Assembly: GCA_905221605.1 (NCBI GenBank)
Contig: CAJNDS010000676.1
Coordinates: 64,001 to 91,490, forward strand
Source: Symbiodinium natans
Lineage: Eukaryota > Sar > Dinophyceae > Suessiales > Symbiodiniaceae
Length of the DNA stretch: 27,490 nucleotides
Direction of reading: 5' to 3'
The position numbers were made by a program, and so were the translations under genes. The notes under the pieces are model-generated. The model was not told the DNA's origin. It saw nothing but the letters and a program-made list of their open reading frames with translations, and searched no databases. Of this stretch, positions 16,765 to 25,500 are shown one piece after another (the first letter of the stretch is position 1; every line of letters starts with the position of its first letter).

Positions 16765-16935
16765 CCCCCCAGTAAACCCTAAAAAATCCCTAAACCCTAA
16801 TAAATCCCTAAGCCAGAACCCCAAAACCCCAGAACCCGCCCAGAACCCCAATCCCCGGAACCCAAGAACCCCCAAATTTCAGAGGCCCCAAACCCCACAA
16901 CCCCAGAACCCCCGCAGAACCCCAAACCAGAGCCC
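16765..16935. repeat. Degenerate telomere-like region
   Basis: Decayed CCCTAAA-like units (CCCCAGAACC, CCCCAAAACC and similar) on plus. Confidence 0.75.
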
Positions 16936-16968
16936 CAAAATGTCAGAGCCCACAGAAGCAAGAAGTGA

Positions 16969-17062
16969 GGATTTCCGAAATTAGGGCCACCTTCTTGGGG
17001 TCCTAATCTACTAATTACTTGGGGTCTATATTTATGAGGGGCCCCTTGTTTTCGCAAACCCC
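16969..17062. mobile_element. Family C inverted-repeat element (copy C4)
   Basis: Ends GATTTCCGAAATTAGGGCCACC and, from the other side, GGTTTGCGAAAACAAGGGGCC. The centre has an internal TTGGGGTCC / CTTGGGGTC repeat. Confidence 0.55.
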
Positions 17063-17129
17063 TAAGCACCACTACCATTGCTTCTGTGGCCTTTGGGCGC
17101 CCTAAACCCTGGACCCTAAACCCTAAAAC

Positions 17130-17214
17130 CGGGGGTCTCTCCGCAGGTTGGGTCGCCTTGGAGGTACTTCACGGGGGCTTTCGCCCCATAGCCTCGCGCC
17201 GTGTACGCGCGCAC
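17130..17214 (-). CDS. Exon-like segment ending at a telomere-like repeat
   Basis: Minus strand, CTCCCAG|GTGCGC to CCCCCG|GTTTTAGGG: RAYTARGYGAKAPVKYLQGD then PTCGETP. Very high third-position G/C. The 5' splice site is the first base of a TTTAGGG run, so the following intron would start with telomere motif. Function unknown. Confidence 0.45.
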
Positions 17215-17462
17215 CTGGGAGCGTCCGCAAGGGCATCCCCAGGCGACTCCGAAGCAGAGGGGTTTAGGGTCTAGGGTTTAGGGTTTAGGCTGAAAGTCCT
17301 TCAATTGGGCATACAATCGAGAATTAGGTCGGCAGCCGAGCCGCGCTGTCAACACATAGAGAGAATCGTCCGCACAAAAAAGGGCATTTAAAGGCAATTC
17401 CGAGCTGCCCCGGACCGTCGACTTGACGAGGCAGTCAAGCTGCCCACGCCTCGGCTCCAAGT

Positions 17463-17969
17463 TTGAGAGAGCTGCCCTCGGCCTACAAGAACTTCAGCCA
17501 GAAGCAGACCCCAATCAACCTGCGCGGGGAAAGCGACCGCGCATGTCGGCTTGTCTCTGCTGAGCTGCTGCTTTTCCACGTGGGTCCTGCAAAGCAAATC
17601 ATCAGCACGAGAAGTGTGCTTCGAGTCTGGTTGAGCGTGCGCCCATGCGAGCTGTATTCCGAGATGGGATGGGGGGGGGAGGGGGGAAATGCAACTAGTT
17701 GGCTTGACGCCCGAAGTGCATGCGCATACCAGCTTGCGTACCTCCTCACTGCCTCAAAACGGATCTGTCAAGGGTCACTGGGGCTAACAGGGTGTCGGGT
17801 GCACGCAGAGTCCGTCTTTTCGGACTCGTCGAGTCGAGTGGCGGCTGCTAGACTGCGGGATACTGCGGGACTTCCGCGCGGCTTGTTGAAAAATCTCTTC
17901 CGAAGGTTGTTGATGGAACTGCCTCTTGCCCATCCTTGCCTTGTTGCCCGTGCATACCGCGTGGCGTAA
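17463..17969 (+). CDS. Long plus-strand open frame, first part exon-like
   Basis: Open for 168 codons with no ATG at the start (TTG at 17,463). The first 35 codons (core ELPSAYKNFSQKQTPINLRG) have near-complete G/C third positions, unlike the remainder. So an exon at about 17,470-17,560 on plus is plausible and the rest may be intron or chance. A minus frame at 17,278-17,460 is also open. No domain. 17,970-18,118 holds nothing I can support. Confidence 0.35.
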   Translation: MRELPSAYKNFSQKQTPINLRGESDRACRLVSAELLLFHVGPAKQIISTRSVLRVWLSVRPCELYSEMGWGGEGGNATSWLDARSACAYQLAYLLTASKRICQGSLGLTGCRVHAESVFSDSSSRVAAARLRDTAGLPRGLLKNLFRRLLMELPLAHPCLVARAYRVA

Positions 17970-18118
17970 TAGCAACAGCAGTAGTGCGGCACAGTGCTCC
18001 CAGAGGATGATCTCCCCCCACACACACACCGCTATCTCAGCATCGGACAGGGGATTTCGACATCAGGGGGCTGGAGTTGGGGTGGGCTTATAGGGCTTGA
18101 ATGGTTGAACAGCTATGG

Positions 18119-18152
18119 CCCCTAAACCCTAAGCCCTAAACCTTAAACCCTA
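18119..18152. repeat. Short telomere-like cluster
   Basis: CCCTAAA with CCCTAAG and CCTTAAA variants. It begins four bases past the stop codon of the minus-strand gene at 18,156. Confidence 0.85.
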
Positions 18153-18155
18153 GGT

Positions 18156-18441
18156 TCAAGGGGGTTTGATAGGCATGACATGCTTCTGGTTCAGCTGGTG
18201 CCCCAGACCCCTTGGTCCTGCATCTTCGCTTTTGAACCAGGACACAATCTTCTTGGCGGGAACGGTGGTCTTCGCCCAAGATGCAGGTCACACACACTCT
18301 TACATCAAACATACCTTCAGTAAGCAGGAACCAGGTCCTCTGGATGCACATCTACACAGGTAGAGTCAGTAGAGTCGCGCGCCTTGGGTGGGTCGCCTGG
18401 GTGCTTGTTCACCTTCAGCTTGTAATCCTCGAAGTGGCAGC
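18156..18441 (-). CDS. Two 3'-terminal exons of a gene of unknown function
   Basis: Minus strand: exon 18,441-18,332 (after CCCACAG|GC; core CHFEDYKLKVNKHPGDPPKA), intron 18,331-18,270 (GTTCCT...GCGAAG, 62 bases), exon 18,269-18,156 (core TVPAKKIVSWFKSEDAGPRG, ending MPIKPP and TGA). Phases agree, and third-position G/C is very high in both exons. The frame is also open about 15 codons upstream of the CCCACAG splice site through a Lys-rich stretch. No domain recognised. A GTATGT inside the intron offers an alternative donor. Confidence 0.55.
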
Positions 18442-18550
18442 CTGTGGGCTCTTCGTCTTTTTTTGCTTCTTCTTGGGGGGGCCCCAACATTAATTTAAGG
18501 GCCCCCTTACAGGCTCTACAGGAAGCCTACATCGTCGGGCGGAGAGGGTC

Positions 18551-18718
18551 ATGAGAGGAAGTTCGGACGATTGGGCGCTTCTTTGGCCCATGCCAAGACC
18601 CCGAGAAGCCTGCGCACTTGCCGCCGCCGTGGAGGGCCTCGGCTGGGGTGTCGAGGGACTCTGGGGCTTACATAAGAGGTTTCTGAATATAGAGGGTACC
18701 CTTTTTGGGGGTTACTAA
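18551..18718 (+). CDS. Small open frame, 55 codons, function unknown
   Basis: ATG at 18,551, TAA at 18,716-18,718. Starts MRGSSDDWALLWPMPRPREA and continues CALAAAVEGLGWGVEGLW with high third-position G/C. The last 15 residues lie in sequence resembling family C (AGAGGGTACCCTTTTTGGGG), so the exon may end earlier. It is on the opposite strand to its neighbours. Confidence 0.35.
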   Translation: MRGSSDDWALLWPMPRPREACALAAAVEGLGWGVEGLWGLHKRFLNIEGTLFGGY

Positions 18719-18772
18719 AGTAAGGATGATCGTCTTTGTGGGAAATACCCACATGGGATAGGTCTGGAAGTG

Positions 18773-18793
18773 CAGGCTCAGCGAGTGAGCCTG
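18773..18793. repeat. Small perfect hairpin
   Basis: CAGGCTCA and TGAGCCTG separated by five bases. Confidence 0.7.
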
Positions 18794-19008
18794 CAAGCAA
18801 AAACTGCCAAGGTGAAGGTGTTTTGAACTCTCTCGGAATCGCCCTAAACCCTACAGCCCTATATGGGTGGTTGTCAAAATCCGCCGAGGCCTCGGGCCGA
18901 AGGTGTATAGGTAGTCAGAACAGGCACCCCCCTCCAAATCCTCCCCCCAAGCCCAAAGTCCCGGACCCCTTTTTTTGCCTCAAATGGGTACCCCCCCTAG
19001 GTGAGCAG

Positions 19009-19577
19009 GGTCCGCAAGCGGATGGTTCGCCAGGACCAGAGGCAGTTGCAGCCCTTCCCAGCAGGGCCCCCCACGTTTTACCCCCACCCCCTACCCCCCC
19101 TACCCCCCCCCCCCTACCCCCCCCCCCACCCCCCCCCACCCACCCCCCCCCCCCCCACCCCACCCCCCCCCCCCACCCCTTTGTCCCTCCCCCAGAAGCC
19201 ACATGAGCGGCTGGGCTCGAGGTGCTAATGGACGCAACAAGAGGGCTTGATGTTTGTAGGTGTCGCTATAGCACACCCAATGTTTCATAACCTAGGGGTG
19301 TCGCTTTTCAAGTGTTTTCATCGTTTTACAGGGTTTTGGGCATTCGTGTCCACCCCTTGCTTAATTGAATGGCTGGGGGTCTTGGCGCTTGCTCACATAA
19401 GGTGTTTGTGAAAGGCGGAGTTTTCCTGCTCCGACGCGCTGGCTTGAGGGCCGGACGGACGGTTCGCCAGGACCAGAGGCAGTTGAAGCCCCTCCCCCCC
19501 CCCCCCCCCCCCACCCCCCCCCCCCCCCCCCCCCTTCCCCACCCCCACCACCCCTCCCCCCTCCCCCCACCCTGCCA
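19009..19577. repeat. Duplicated module with long poly-C tracts
   Basis: GGTTCGCCAGGACCAGAGGC and flanking bases occur at 19,024-19,056 and 19,461-19,493, each followed by a C-rich tract (19,076-19,190 and 19,495-19,577). On the minus strand each copy reads NCLWSWRT right after the poly-G tract, so it may be a duplicated exon with a poly-G intron end. The rest of 18,800-19,830 holds no supportable gene; long Pro- or Gly-rich frames here are translated homopolymers. Confidence 0.8.
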
Positions 19578-19614
19578 AAGAGTCGCCTGGGCCTGGCTCA
19601 ACCCTACGATCACT

Positions 19615-19745
19615 CCAAGCCGAACCCTAAACCCAAAAAAACCCTCAACCCCAAAGCGTGAACCTTGAGCCCTAAACTAACCCTCAACCCCAAACCCCAA
19701 ACCATAAACCATAAACCCGGAACCCTCAACCCTCAACCCAACCCT
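19615..19745. repeat. Degenerate telomere-like region
   Basis: CCCTAAA mixed with CCCTCAA, CCCCAAA and CCATAAA units on plus. Confidence 0.8.
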
Positions 19746-19827
19746 TATTGCTTGGGGTCCAGCGACTTGGGCGCTGCGGAATCACCATGCTCACGCGGAT
19801 GCGCTGGGCCGGGCCGAGGCGGGTCGC

Positions 19828-19928
19828 GTAGCGTTAAAATTATGATCCCTTTTGGGGCACCCTAAATATTAGGTGCCGTATTAAAATAGGGATCCAAGAA
19901 GGGACCATAATTTTGACAACCACCCATA
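19828..19928. mobile_element. Inverted-repeat element related to family C (copy C7)
   Basis: Ends TTAAAATTATGATCCCTTTT and, from the other side, TCAAAATTATGGTCCCTTCT. The minus-strand start reads GGTG|GTTGTC, as at C1 and C2. CTAAATATTAGGTGCC lies in the centre. Confidence 0.55.
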
Positions 19929-20044
19929 TAAGCCCATATACCCTAGAAGCCCTAAACATTCCAACGAGTGCCGCCGCGGCTCCACTGAAGTGGCGCCGAT
20001 GCAGGAGTTGGGCAGGTCGAAGGTTCCAGTGCCCCTTGGAAAAA

Positions 20045-20088
20045 TGGGTTTAGGGTTTAGGGTTTAGGGTTTAGGGTTTAGGGTTTGG
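20045..20088. repeat. Telomere-like array, TTTAGGG on plus
   Basis: Six heptamers, the last TTTGGGG. Confidence 0.95.
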
Positions 20089-20168
20089 GGCAACTGAGCT
20101 GACAAAGGCAGGCCCTCGCCTCTTCCAAGGCTCATTGCGGGACCCTCCTCTCTTTTCCCCGAAATTCC

Positions 20169-20188
20169 CGGTGTGGGGTTGTTAGATT
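20169..20188. repeat. 20-base exact repeat, copy 1
   Basis: CGGTGTGGGGTTGTTAGATT, identical to 27,144-27,163. Confidence 0.9.
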
Positions 20189-20190
20189 CC

Positions 20191-20798
20191 TCAAGTCAGC
20201 CATAAGTCAGCCATACTCCATCCGGGGACCCGCAGAGGGTCGCGCTTTGGGTATCCCTGGACTGCCATTCGTAACAGAAAAGCCCTCAGAGCAGACCGCA
20301 AAGAATCCCACCGAGTCAAGCCCCGCAGAACTCTCTGGAGCGTTTTCGGAGACACCCGCCCTGATTTAAGAAAACCATTTGTGGATTCTTTAGGGCTACT
20401 TAGGTATATAGGGACTATATAGGCACATCGAGACAAGGCAGCAAACAGCAGGATGGCTTCCCCATCAGGTAGCTCCAGGGTGGCCCTGAACCCCTAAAGC
20501 CGGCTCGGGGCAGCTTCTTGTGCCAAGGAAGCCCAGTAACCATTATGATAAGGGCACCCCGTTTTTTGGGGTTGGCTATTATATAAGGGAAACCATAAAA
20601 CCCTAAACCCTAAACCCTAAACCCTAAACCCTAAACCCTAAACCCTAAACCCTAAACCCTAAACCCTAAACCCTAAACCCTAAACCCTAAACCCTAAACC
20701 CTAACAAAAGGGTAAAGGGTACCACTGAGCTACCAAGGTGGGCTTCCGAAGAGGGCTTCGAATTCTCCGCTCTTTTCGGCCCAAGTTTGCGCAGGCAT
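20191..20798 (-). CDS. Two-exon gene of unknown function with a family D intron
   Basis: Minus strand: exon 20,798-20,734 (MPAQTWAEKSGEFEALFGSP), intron 20,733-20,486 (GTAGCT...GTTCAG, 248 bases), exon 20,485-20,191 (core ATLELPDGEAILLFAALSRC), ending at a stop at 20,191. The join completes a Trp codon in phase, giving about 119 residues. The Met may be internal, because the frame is open upstream and CCAG precedes it. The 3' half (core GFLKSGRVSPKTLQRVLRGL) may contain a further undetected intron. The intron holds element D2 and a long telomere-like array. No domain recognised. Confidence 0.5.
20536..20737. mobile_element. Family D element carrying telomere repeats (copy D2)
   Basis: The right end GGGTACCACTGAGCTACCAAG matches D1's right end (GGGGTGCCACTGGGCTACCAAG). 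The left end is decayed but keeps ATAAGGGCACCCC followed by TTTTTTGGGGTTGG, as in D1. Inside lies a telomere-like array. On the minus strand CCTTG|GTAGCTCAG gives the 5' splice site of the gene above, while the 3' splice site lies beyond the element. Confidence 0.7.
20597..20704. repeat. Telomere-like array inside element D2
   Basis: 15 perfect CCCTAAA heptamers, TTTAGGG on the sense (minus) strand of the surrounding gene. Confidence 0.95.
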
Positions 20799-20815
20799 CT
20801 GGACACAGGGCCGTT

Positions 20816-20872
20816 TGGGGTTTAGGGTTTAGGGTTTAGGGTTTAGGGTTTAGGGTTTAGGGTTTAGGGTTA
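20816..20872. repeat. Telomere-like array, TTTAGGG on plus
   Basis: Eight heptamers followed by poly-A. The orientation is opposite to the array 112 bases before it. Confidence 0.95.
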
Positions 20873-21032
20873 AAAAAAAAAGAAAGAGACCCAATCCTTC
20901 GGAAGGAGCTGAGCACAAAGTGCGGGCCCCGTGTGACGTTGGAAAAAAACGCTGTGGAGACCTACGCCAAGCAACGAACTTTCGAATCAAACGCCCACGC
21001 TGTCATCTTAAACTTTGTGAACGCCGGCTGCT

Positions 21033-21450
21033 TCATGTTATCATCGATGTTATGCCCATGAGGCAGAAAAGTGCTCCGCAGCGTCGAAAATCACGACTCA
21101 TGCCCTTGCCATCGAGGTGCGCGCGTCGCCGCCGACCATAGAAAGAGTTCTTTGTGGCCAAGTGCCCATCGCAATAGACCTGTGCCAGGCAAAACTTGTG
21201 GGGAACGCGCTTCAACACCGGAAACGACCGACTTAGCATGCGACTGAGCCACCTGTTTTCAAGATGCCTTTTGCTTTTAATTTTCTCTAGTGCAGCACTC
21301 CAACAGCACATCCTTGTTTGGGAGCTGGTTAGGATTCTGCAACGCCCAGCATAGCCGCCGAGCCACATGGCAGCTCGCCCACTTGAAGTTGGCGGGCGAG
21401 TAGGCCACCTCTTTCGGGATGCGGGAGCTGGGGCGAATGCTTGGAACCCC
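21033..21450 (-). CDS. Two exon-like segments, function unknown
   Basis: Minus strand: 21,450-21,277 is open for 57 codons after CGTGTAAG| (core RIPKEVAYSPANFKWASCHV then ARRLCWALQNPNQLP). 21,252-21,033 is open after AAAACAG| (core VPHKFCLAQVYCDGHLATKN) to a stop at 21,033. Both have good third-position G/C and are probably exons of one gene. The 5' splice site of the first is not resolved (GAT|GTGCTG or GGA|GTGCTG). No domain recognised. A plus frame at 21,419-21,706 is antisense or downstream and not called. Confidence 0.45.
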
Positions 21451-21691
21451 TTACACGAGGTTGGAGGGCAGTGCTGGATGCGAGTTCAGCAAGTCAGGCC
21501 TTGTTGCCTGGAGCGACTGTGCCGTACCTTATTCACCAAGAGTTCCCAGTCAGCTCAATGGGAAAGAAAAGGGCCCCAATGTATCTGAAACATCTGAAGC
21601 ATCTTTCTTCGCCCAGTGGCTCATCGACGTTCATCGTGGTCCAGCCCTTCGGTCTGTAGCGAGCCTCTCGGCAGCTCTCAGCACGCGCCCC

Positions 21692-21770
21692 ATCCCTAAA
21701 CCCTAAACCCTAAACCCTAAACCCTAAGCCTAAACCCTAAACCCTATACCCTAAACCCTAAAGCCTAAAA
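21692..21770. repeat. Telomere-like array, CCCTAAA on plus
   Basis: About 11 units with CCTAAG, CCCTATA and AAGCCTA variants. Confidence 0.95.
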
Positions 21771-21774
21771 CAGA

Positions 21775-22400
21775 GCCCGAGCCTCACAGCCGTAGGCGCT
21801 GGACTTCACTTCAGGCAGCTCTCCTTGGCCGCATCGCGGTTTTTTTTGGCTAAAAACCCATAAGCTCGCTTGGATCCGCGTTCGACACCCTTATACACAC
21901 GATGTCTGTATATATATATATATATTATACACACTCATTAAACAATTCTTAATACAATACATGCATGAGACAACTTGCTGTAGATAACAAGGACAAGACA
22001 TGCAAAGGGTATACGTGCATACACATATTGATTTATCTACATCTTTCATACACATATATGTGTGTATATATATATGAGATTTAATATGTATGAAAATGAA
22101 TAGGCACAGAAAACATATATAACATAGGTTCGTGTATATACAGATGTATGCATGTTTACTCATTTGTTTCTACTGTTGGGCCCCCTTAGAATCGAAGCAT
22201 CGATTGCCCAACGTGACCGTCTCAGGAAGCTGGTAGACCTCGCCAGGTACCCGCAGGCCACTCAGGCAATGCGACGTTTTTCCACACCAAGATGCCAAGC
22301 TCAACTCAGGGCCGCACGTCCAGGCGCTTGTGCGCAAACTCGCAGTGTCCTGGCAAGCAGGCGTCTTAACGATTGAACATGTTGGGCCAAGAATTGTGCA
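21775..22400. other. A/T-rich stretch without a supported gene
   Basis: (TA)n microsatellites at about 21,908-21,926 and 22,050-22,076, poly-T at 21,840. Otherwise nothing supportable. Confidence 0.5.
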
Positions 22401-22401
22401 G

Positions 22402-22640
22402 CTAGGCCCCTAGGAACCCGAGATCGCTTAAGAAGCGCTCGTTGAAGCGATGGAGTCCTGCTGAGCCGGAGCCCCAGAGATAGGCGTTCCGGGCTCCCTG
22501 GCAAATTGTCGGGATCGCAACCTCAGGGAGATGATCGGCCGTGCGCGGAGCTCCCAACATGGGCATAACAAAGGGCAACAGCCCGCCATGGCCCGGCATC
22601 CAGAATCTAAAGCCGTCCTGGCCGGGGGGCGGTTTTCCCT
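22402..22640 (-). CDS. Possible 3'-terminal exon of the acidic/basic repeat gene
   Basis: Minus frame with protein-like content (RFWMPGHGGLLPFVMPMLGA, core RNAYLWGSGSAGLHRFNERF) ending at a stop at 22,402. A 3' splice site candidate is CCGGCCAG|GACGG near 22,628, but its phase does not match the donor proposed at 22,819. The link is therefore by strand and position only. Confidence 0.3.
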
Positions 22641-22818
22641 TTGCGCCGTCGCGTGCTTGCGAAGCTCTCCTTGGCTCTTGCCGCTCAATAATGCACCATG
22701 CGAGCATCAGGCTGCCTGGACAAGGCCGGTTGGGATGTGCAGGGATCTTCAGTGATGCTGAGCGAGTACGTGGGAGCACATGTGAGCACATGTGTGCTTC
22801 GCAGCAAGGTCAAAGCAC

Positions 22819-24919
22819 CTCTGAATTGCCCCCCAGGCACGTCAAGCACGAGAAGGTTGTCGCAGTACAGGGTGCATCGGATCTTCTGGGCGCCCTTGCT
22901 GAACCAAATGCCTTAAGAGCCCCACCAAGGCCCCAAGCAAGGCGGGCCATCGCATGCACATATGTGCCATACATCGTGTGCCATATCTCGTGATGCGGTG
23001 TTACTGACGAAGTGTTGGGGGTGGTGGGTTGCTGCGGTTGCTGCGGTTGCTGCCCTAAGCACGATGCGAGCCGAACCTCGGTCTAAGACTTTGAGTGCCA
23101 CTTTGCGCGCCCAGCTGCTGCCGCCCTTCAACGTGCCCTGTTTAGAGAAGTCGACGAAGAAGCCTCGCCCCCCGACTCCGTAGTGGCAGGTGGTGGTGGT
23201 GGTCGTCGTCGAGGTGGTCGTCGTCGAGGTGCTTGTGGTGGTCGTGCGCCTGTGCGGGTCGGGGATGGTCAAGGGCCAGAAACACAGCACAATGGCACAG
23301 CCACCTCCTCCTGCTTCGCCTCCTGCGCGTGACCACCACTTTCTTGATCACTTTTTTGAGTTTGACAAACCTCCTCTTCTTCTTCACCTTCTTCGACTTT
23401 TTTGCCTTCTTCTTTTTCGCCTTCTTCACCTTCTTGGCCTTCTTCTTCTTCACCTTCTTCGACTTCTTCTTTTTCGCCTTCTTCACCTTCTTCGACTTCT
23501 TCTTCTTCACCTTCTTCGACTTCTTCTTCTTCACCTTCCTCCTCACTGAGCTTCGCCTCCTCCGTGGCGAGACCGCCTTCTTCTTCTTCACCGCTTTCTT
23601 CTTCTTCTTCGTCTTCTTCACCTTCTTGGACTTCTTCTTCTTCTTCCCCTTCTTCTTCCTCCTCCTCCTTCTCCTCCTGACGCAGAACAAGGGTTTAGGG
23701 TTAGGGGCGAGAGAGCAGAGTGGAGGGAGAGGGGGAGGGGAGGGAGAACATGGTGCCTGCGTCGCTCGCTCTCCAGGCTGCCCTCGTCGCTGATCTCTTC
23801 GCTGCTCTCCTCAGCCTCCATCTCTTGGCTGCCAAGCAAGGCGAGCGCGGTACCGTTCTCGGCAGCTTCCTCTTGAGGACTCCTTGAGCGGAGAGCCCGG
23901 AGGGCGAAGGGCTGTTGCTGCTGTTCCTCCTGTTCCTCCTCTTCCTCCTCTTCGTCCTCCTCGTCCCCTTCGTCCTCCTCCTCCTCGTCCTCCTCGTCTT
24001 CTTCCTCTTGACTGCCCATCTGGTTGAGCGCGGTTGCGTTCAGGCCGCCTTCTCCTTGAGACCCGTTCGAGAGGAGAACTTGTTTGTCGAAGTGCTGTTC
24101 ATCCTGTTCCTCCTCCTCGTCTTCCTCTTCCTCGTCCTCGTCCTCCTCCTCGTCCTCCTCGACTTCCTCCTCTTGACTGCCAATCTGGTTGAGAGCAGTT
24201 GCGTTCTGGTTTGAGGGGAGAACTCGTGTTTCGAAGTGCTGTTCCTCCAGTTCCTCCTCCTCGTCTTCCTCCTCGTCTTCCTCCTCCTCGTCCTCCTTGT
24301 CTTGTTCGTCCTCGTCCTCCTCTTCCCCCTCTTGGCTGCCAATCTGGTTGAGTGCGGTTGCATTCTGGCCGCCTTCTCCTTGAGACGCCTTTGCGAGGAA
24401 AACTCGGTTTTCGAAGTGCTGTTCCTCCTCTTCCTCCTCTTCCTGCTCGTCTTCCTCCTCGTCGTCTTCCTCGTCCTCCTCGTCCTCCTCGTCTTCCTCC
24501 TCGTCTTCCTCCTCGTCCTCCTCTTGACCTTCAATCTGGTTGAGCGCGGTTGCGTTCTGGCCGCCTTCCACCTGAGACCGCCTTGAGAGGAGAACCCGTT
24601 GTTCAAACAGCTGTTCCTCCCCTTCATCCTGTTCTCCCTCCTCTGTCTCCTCTTCCTCCTCATCCTCCTGATCGTCCTGCTCATTCTGCTGCTCTTGCTG
24701 ATCCTCTTGCTCCTCGGCCTCTTCCACCTCGGCATCCTCTCGTTCTTCGTCGATTTCCATGTCGCTTGCATCCTCTACGCTGGCATTCGTCTCCAAGAAT
24801 CCGTAGGCCGTATGGCAGGCCTGAGCCCCCCCCCCCCCCCCGTCCCCTCCTGCCCAAAGCCGGGCGGCCAAAGCGCCCAAAAATGTGCAAAGATGCGGCA
24901 AATGATGCAAATGGTTCAA
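22819..24919 (-). CDS. Acidic/basic repeat protein gene, probably secreted, four exons recognised
   Basis: Minus strand: exon 1 24,919-23,757; intron 1 GC-AG, 80 bases; exon 2 23,676-23,305; intron 2 GT-AG, 55 bases; exon 3 23,249-23,077; intron 3 GT-AG, 165 bases with an in-frame TAA; exon 4 22,911-22,819, then unresolved. All junctions are in phase. Exon 1 has 387 codons. Residues 10-23 (LCTFLGALAARLWA) could be a signal peptide core. From residue 56 the chain is dominated by Glu/Asp, interrupted by five copies of a 20-30 residue unit (EQHFE.RVLLS, then GG.NATALNQIGSQ); the fifth is diverged. Sequons: N45, N122, N186, N239, N294, N355. Exon 2 is almost entirely Lys/Arg (KKSKKVKK repeats, residues 388-511). 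Exon 3 opens with a Thr-rich linker (513-532), then a Cys-containing segment (GGRGFFVDFSKQG). The 5' end is uncertain: a poly-G tract lies in the N-terminal coding part, and another Met lies at residue 54. No family recognised; an extracellular or matrix polyampholyte is a guess. Confidence 0.65.
23677..23756 (-). other. Putative 80-base GC-AG intron with telomere motif
   Basis: Sense-strand start CGACGCAG|GCACC and end TGCGTCAG|GAGG, pyrimidine-rich throughout, containing CCCTAACCCTAAACCC. Its removal changes frame from the acidic to the basic reading, completing an Arg codon. Confidence 0.6.
24828..24842. repeat. Poly-C tract inside coding sequence
   Basis: A run of about 15 C on plus, encoding Gly residues near position 27 of the acidic/basic protein. 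Length variation here would shift the frame. Confidence 0.85.
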
Positions 24920-25091
24920 CAGGCTTCGCTTTGCAGGTCGCTGTCTTGGCCAAGGCGCAGCCTTCCCTCCAAGGGACGTGACCCCTGACTCCGTGACGAA
25001 GCGAGACCTGAGGGTGCTTCCGCCCGTGTCAGAGTCTTTTCCAACTTCTTAAAAGGTGGTATATTAGTGGCACAAGTCCTCTCAGCCTTGC

Positions 25092-25316
25092 ATGCCTTGC
25101 ATGCCTTGCACGATGCATCCTTCAGATTTCAACATCAACAGTCCCGAGCAGCGGGAGCTCCTTCGGCTGTGGCAAGGACTGGCGCCGGACTTCTACCTCG
25201 ATGAAGTGCGGGTGAACCTGGGCACGGAACAGAACAAAACACGAAGTCTACGTGTAGGGGAGGCCTTTCAGGATTCATGTTGCATTCCAGCTGCCTTTGC
25301 GAGTGAAGACTACTAA
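25092..25316 (+). CDS. Exon-like open frame at the strand switch, function unknown
   Basis: Plus strand, divergent from the acidic/basic gene. Two in-frame Met codons (25,092 and 25,113) follow a short CTTGCATGC tandem. The core FNINSPEQRELLRLWQGLAP then DFYLDE has nearly all third positions G or C; bias drops after GATGAA|GTGCGG, a likely 5' splice site near 25,206. The remaining frame to the stop at 25,316 may be intronic. Without splice partners to the next exon (25,608) the gene is incomplete. 25,323-25,340 is a small hairpin. Confidence 0.45.
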   Translation: MPCMPCTMHPSDFNINSPEQRELLRLWQGLAPDFYLDEVRVNLGTEQNKTRSLRVGEAFQDSCCIPAAFASEDY

Positions 25317-25500
25317 ACGGCTGGAATTGGCTAATTCCACTGATTGAGCAGCAGTCACGCATGCAATTTAACCACTGTCTTTCATGTTCCTTGTGCCATG
25401 AACCTCCCTGCACGACCCCGCACGGACCTTCGACACATGCACCCCGCGGCCCTTGAACACTCCCATGGGCCCGCTATGGACTATAGACCTTATCTACCAA

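Noticed and set aside
17278-17460. Minus-strand LFCADDSLYVL, resembling the ADD motif of reverse transcriptases
   Set aside because: No other reverse transcriptase motif lies up- or downstream, the frame starts and ends in unrelated sequence, and the plus strand is open too. Too short to support.
19001-19570. Pro-rich and Gly-rich frames
   Set aside because: Translations of poly-C and poly-G tracts.
20705-20737. GGTAGCTCAGTGGTA on the minus strand, like a tRNA D-arm (also near 15,880-15,900)
   Set aside because: No anticodon arm, T-arm or acceptor pairing follows. The motif is the terminal part of family D elements.
23190-23793. Leu/Phe/Ser-rich plus-strand frames, looking like membrane proteins
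   Set aside because: They are the antisense of the Lys/Arg block; their hydrophobicity follows from CTT/TTC runs.
24040-24771. 243-codon Arg/Lys-rich frame on the minus strand
   Set aside because: It is the shifted reading of the Glu/Asp repeat exon (GAG/GAA read as AGG/AGA). The acidic frame is longer, has a regular repeat unit with conserved sequons and joins to further exons.
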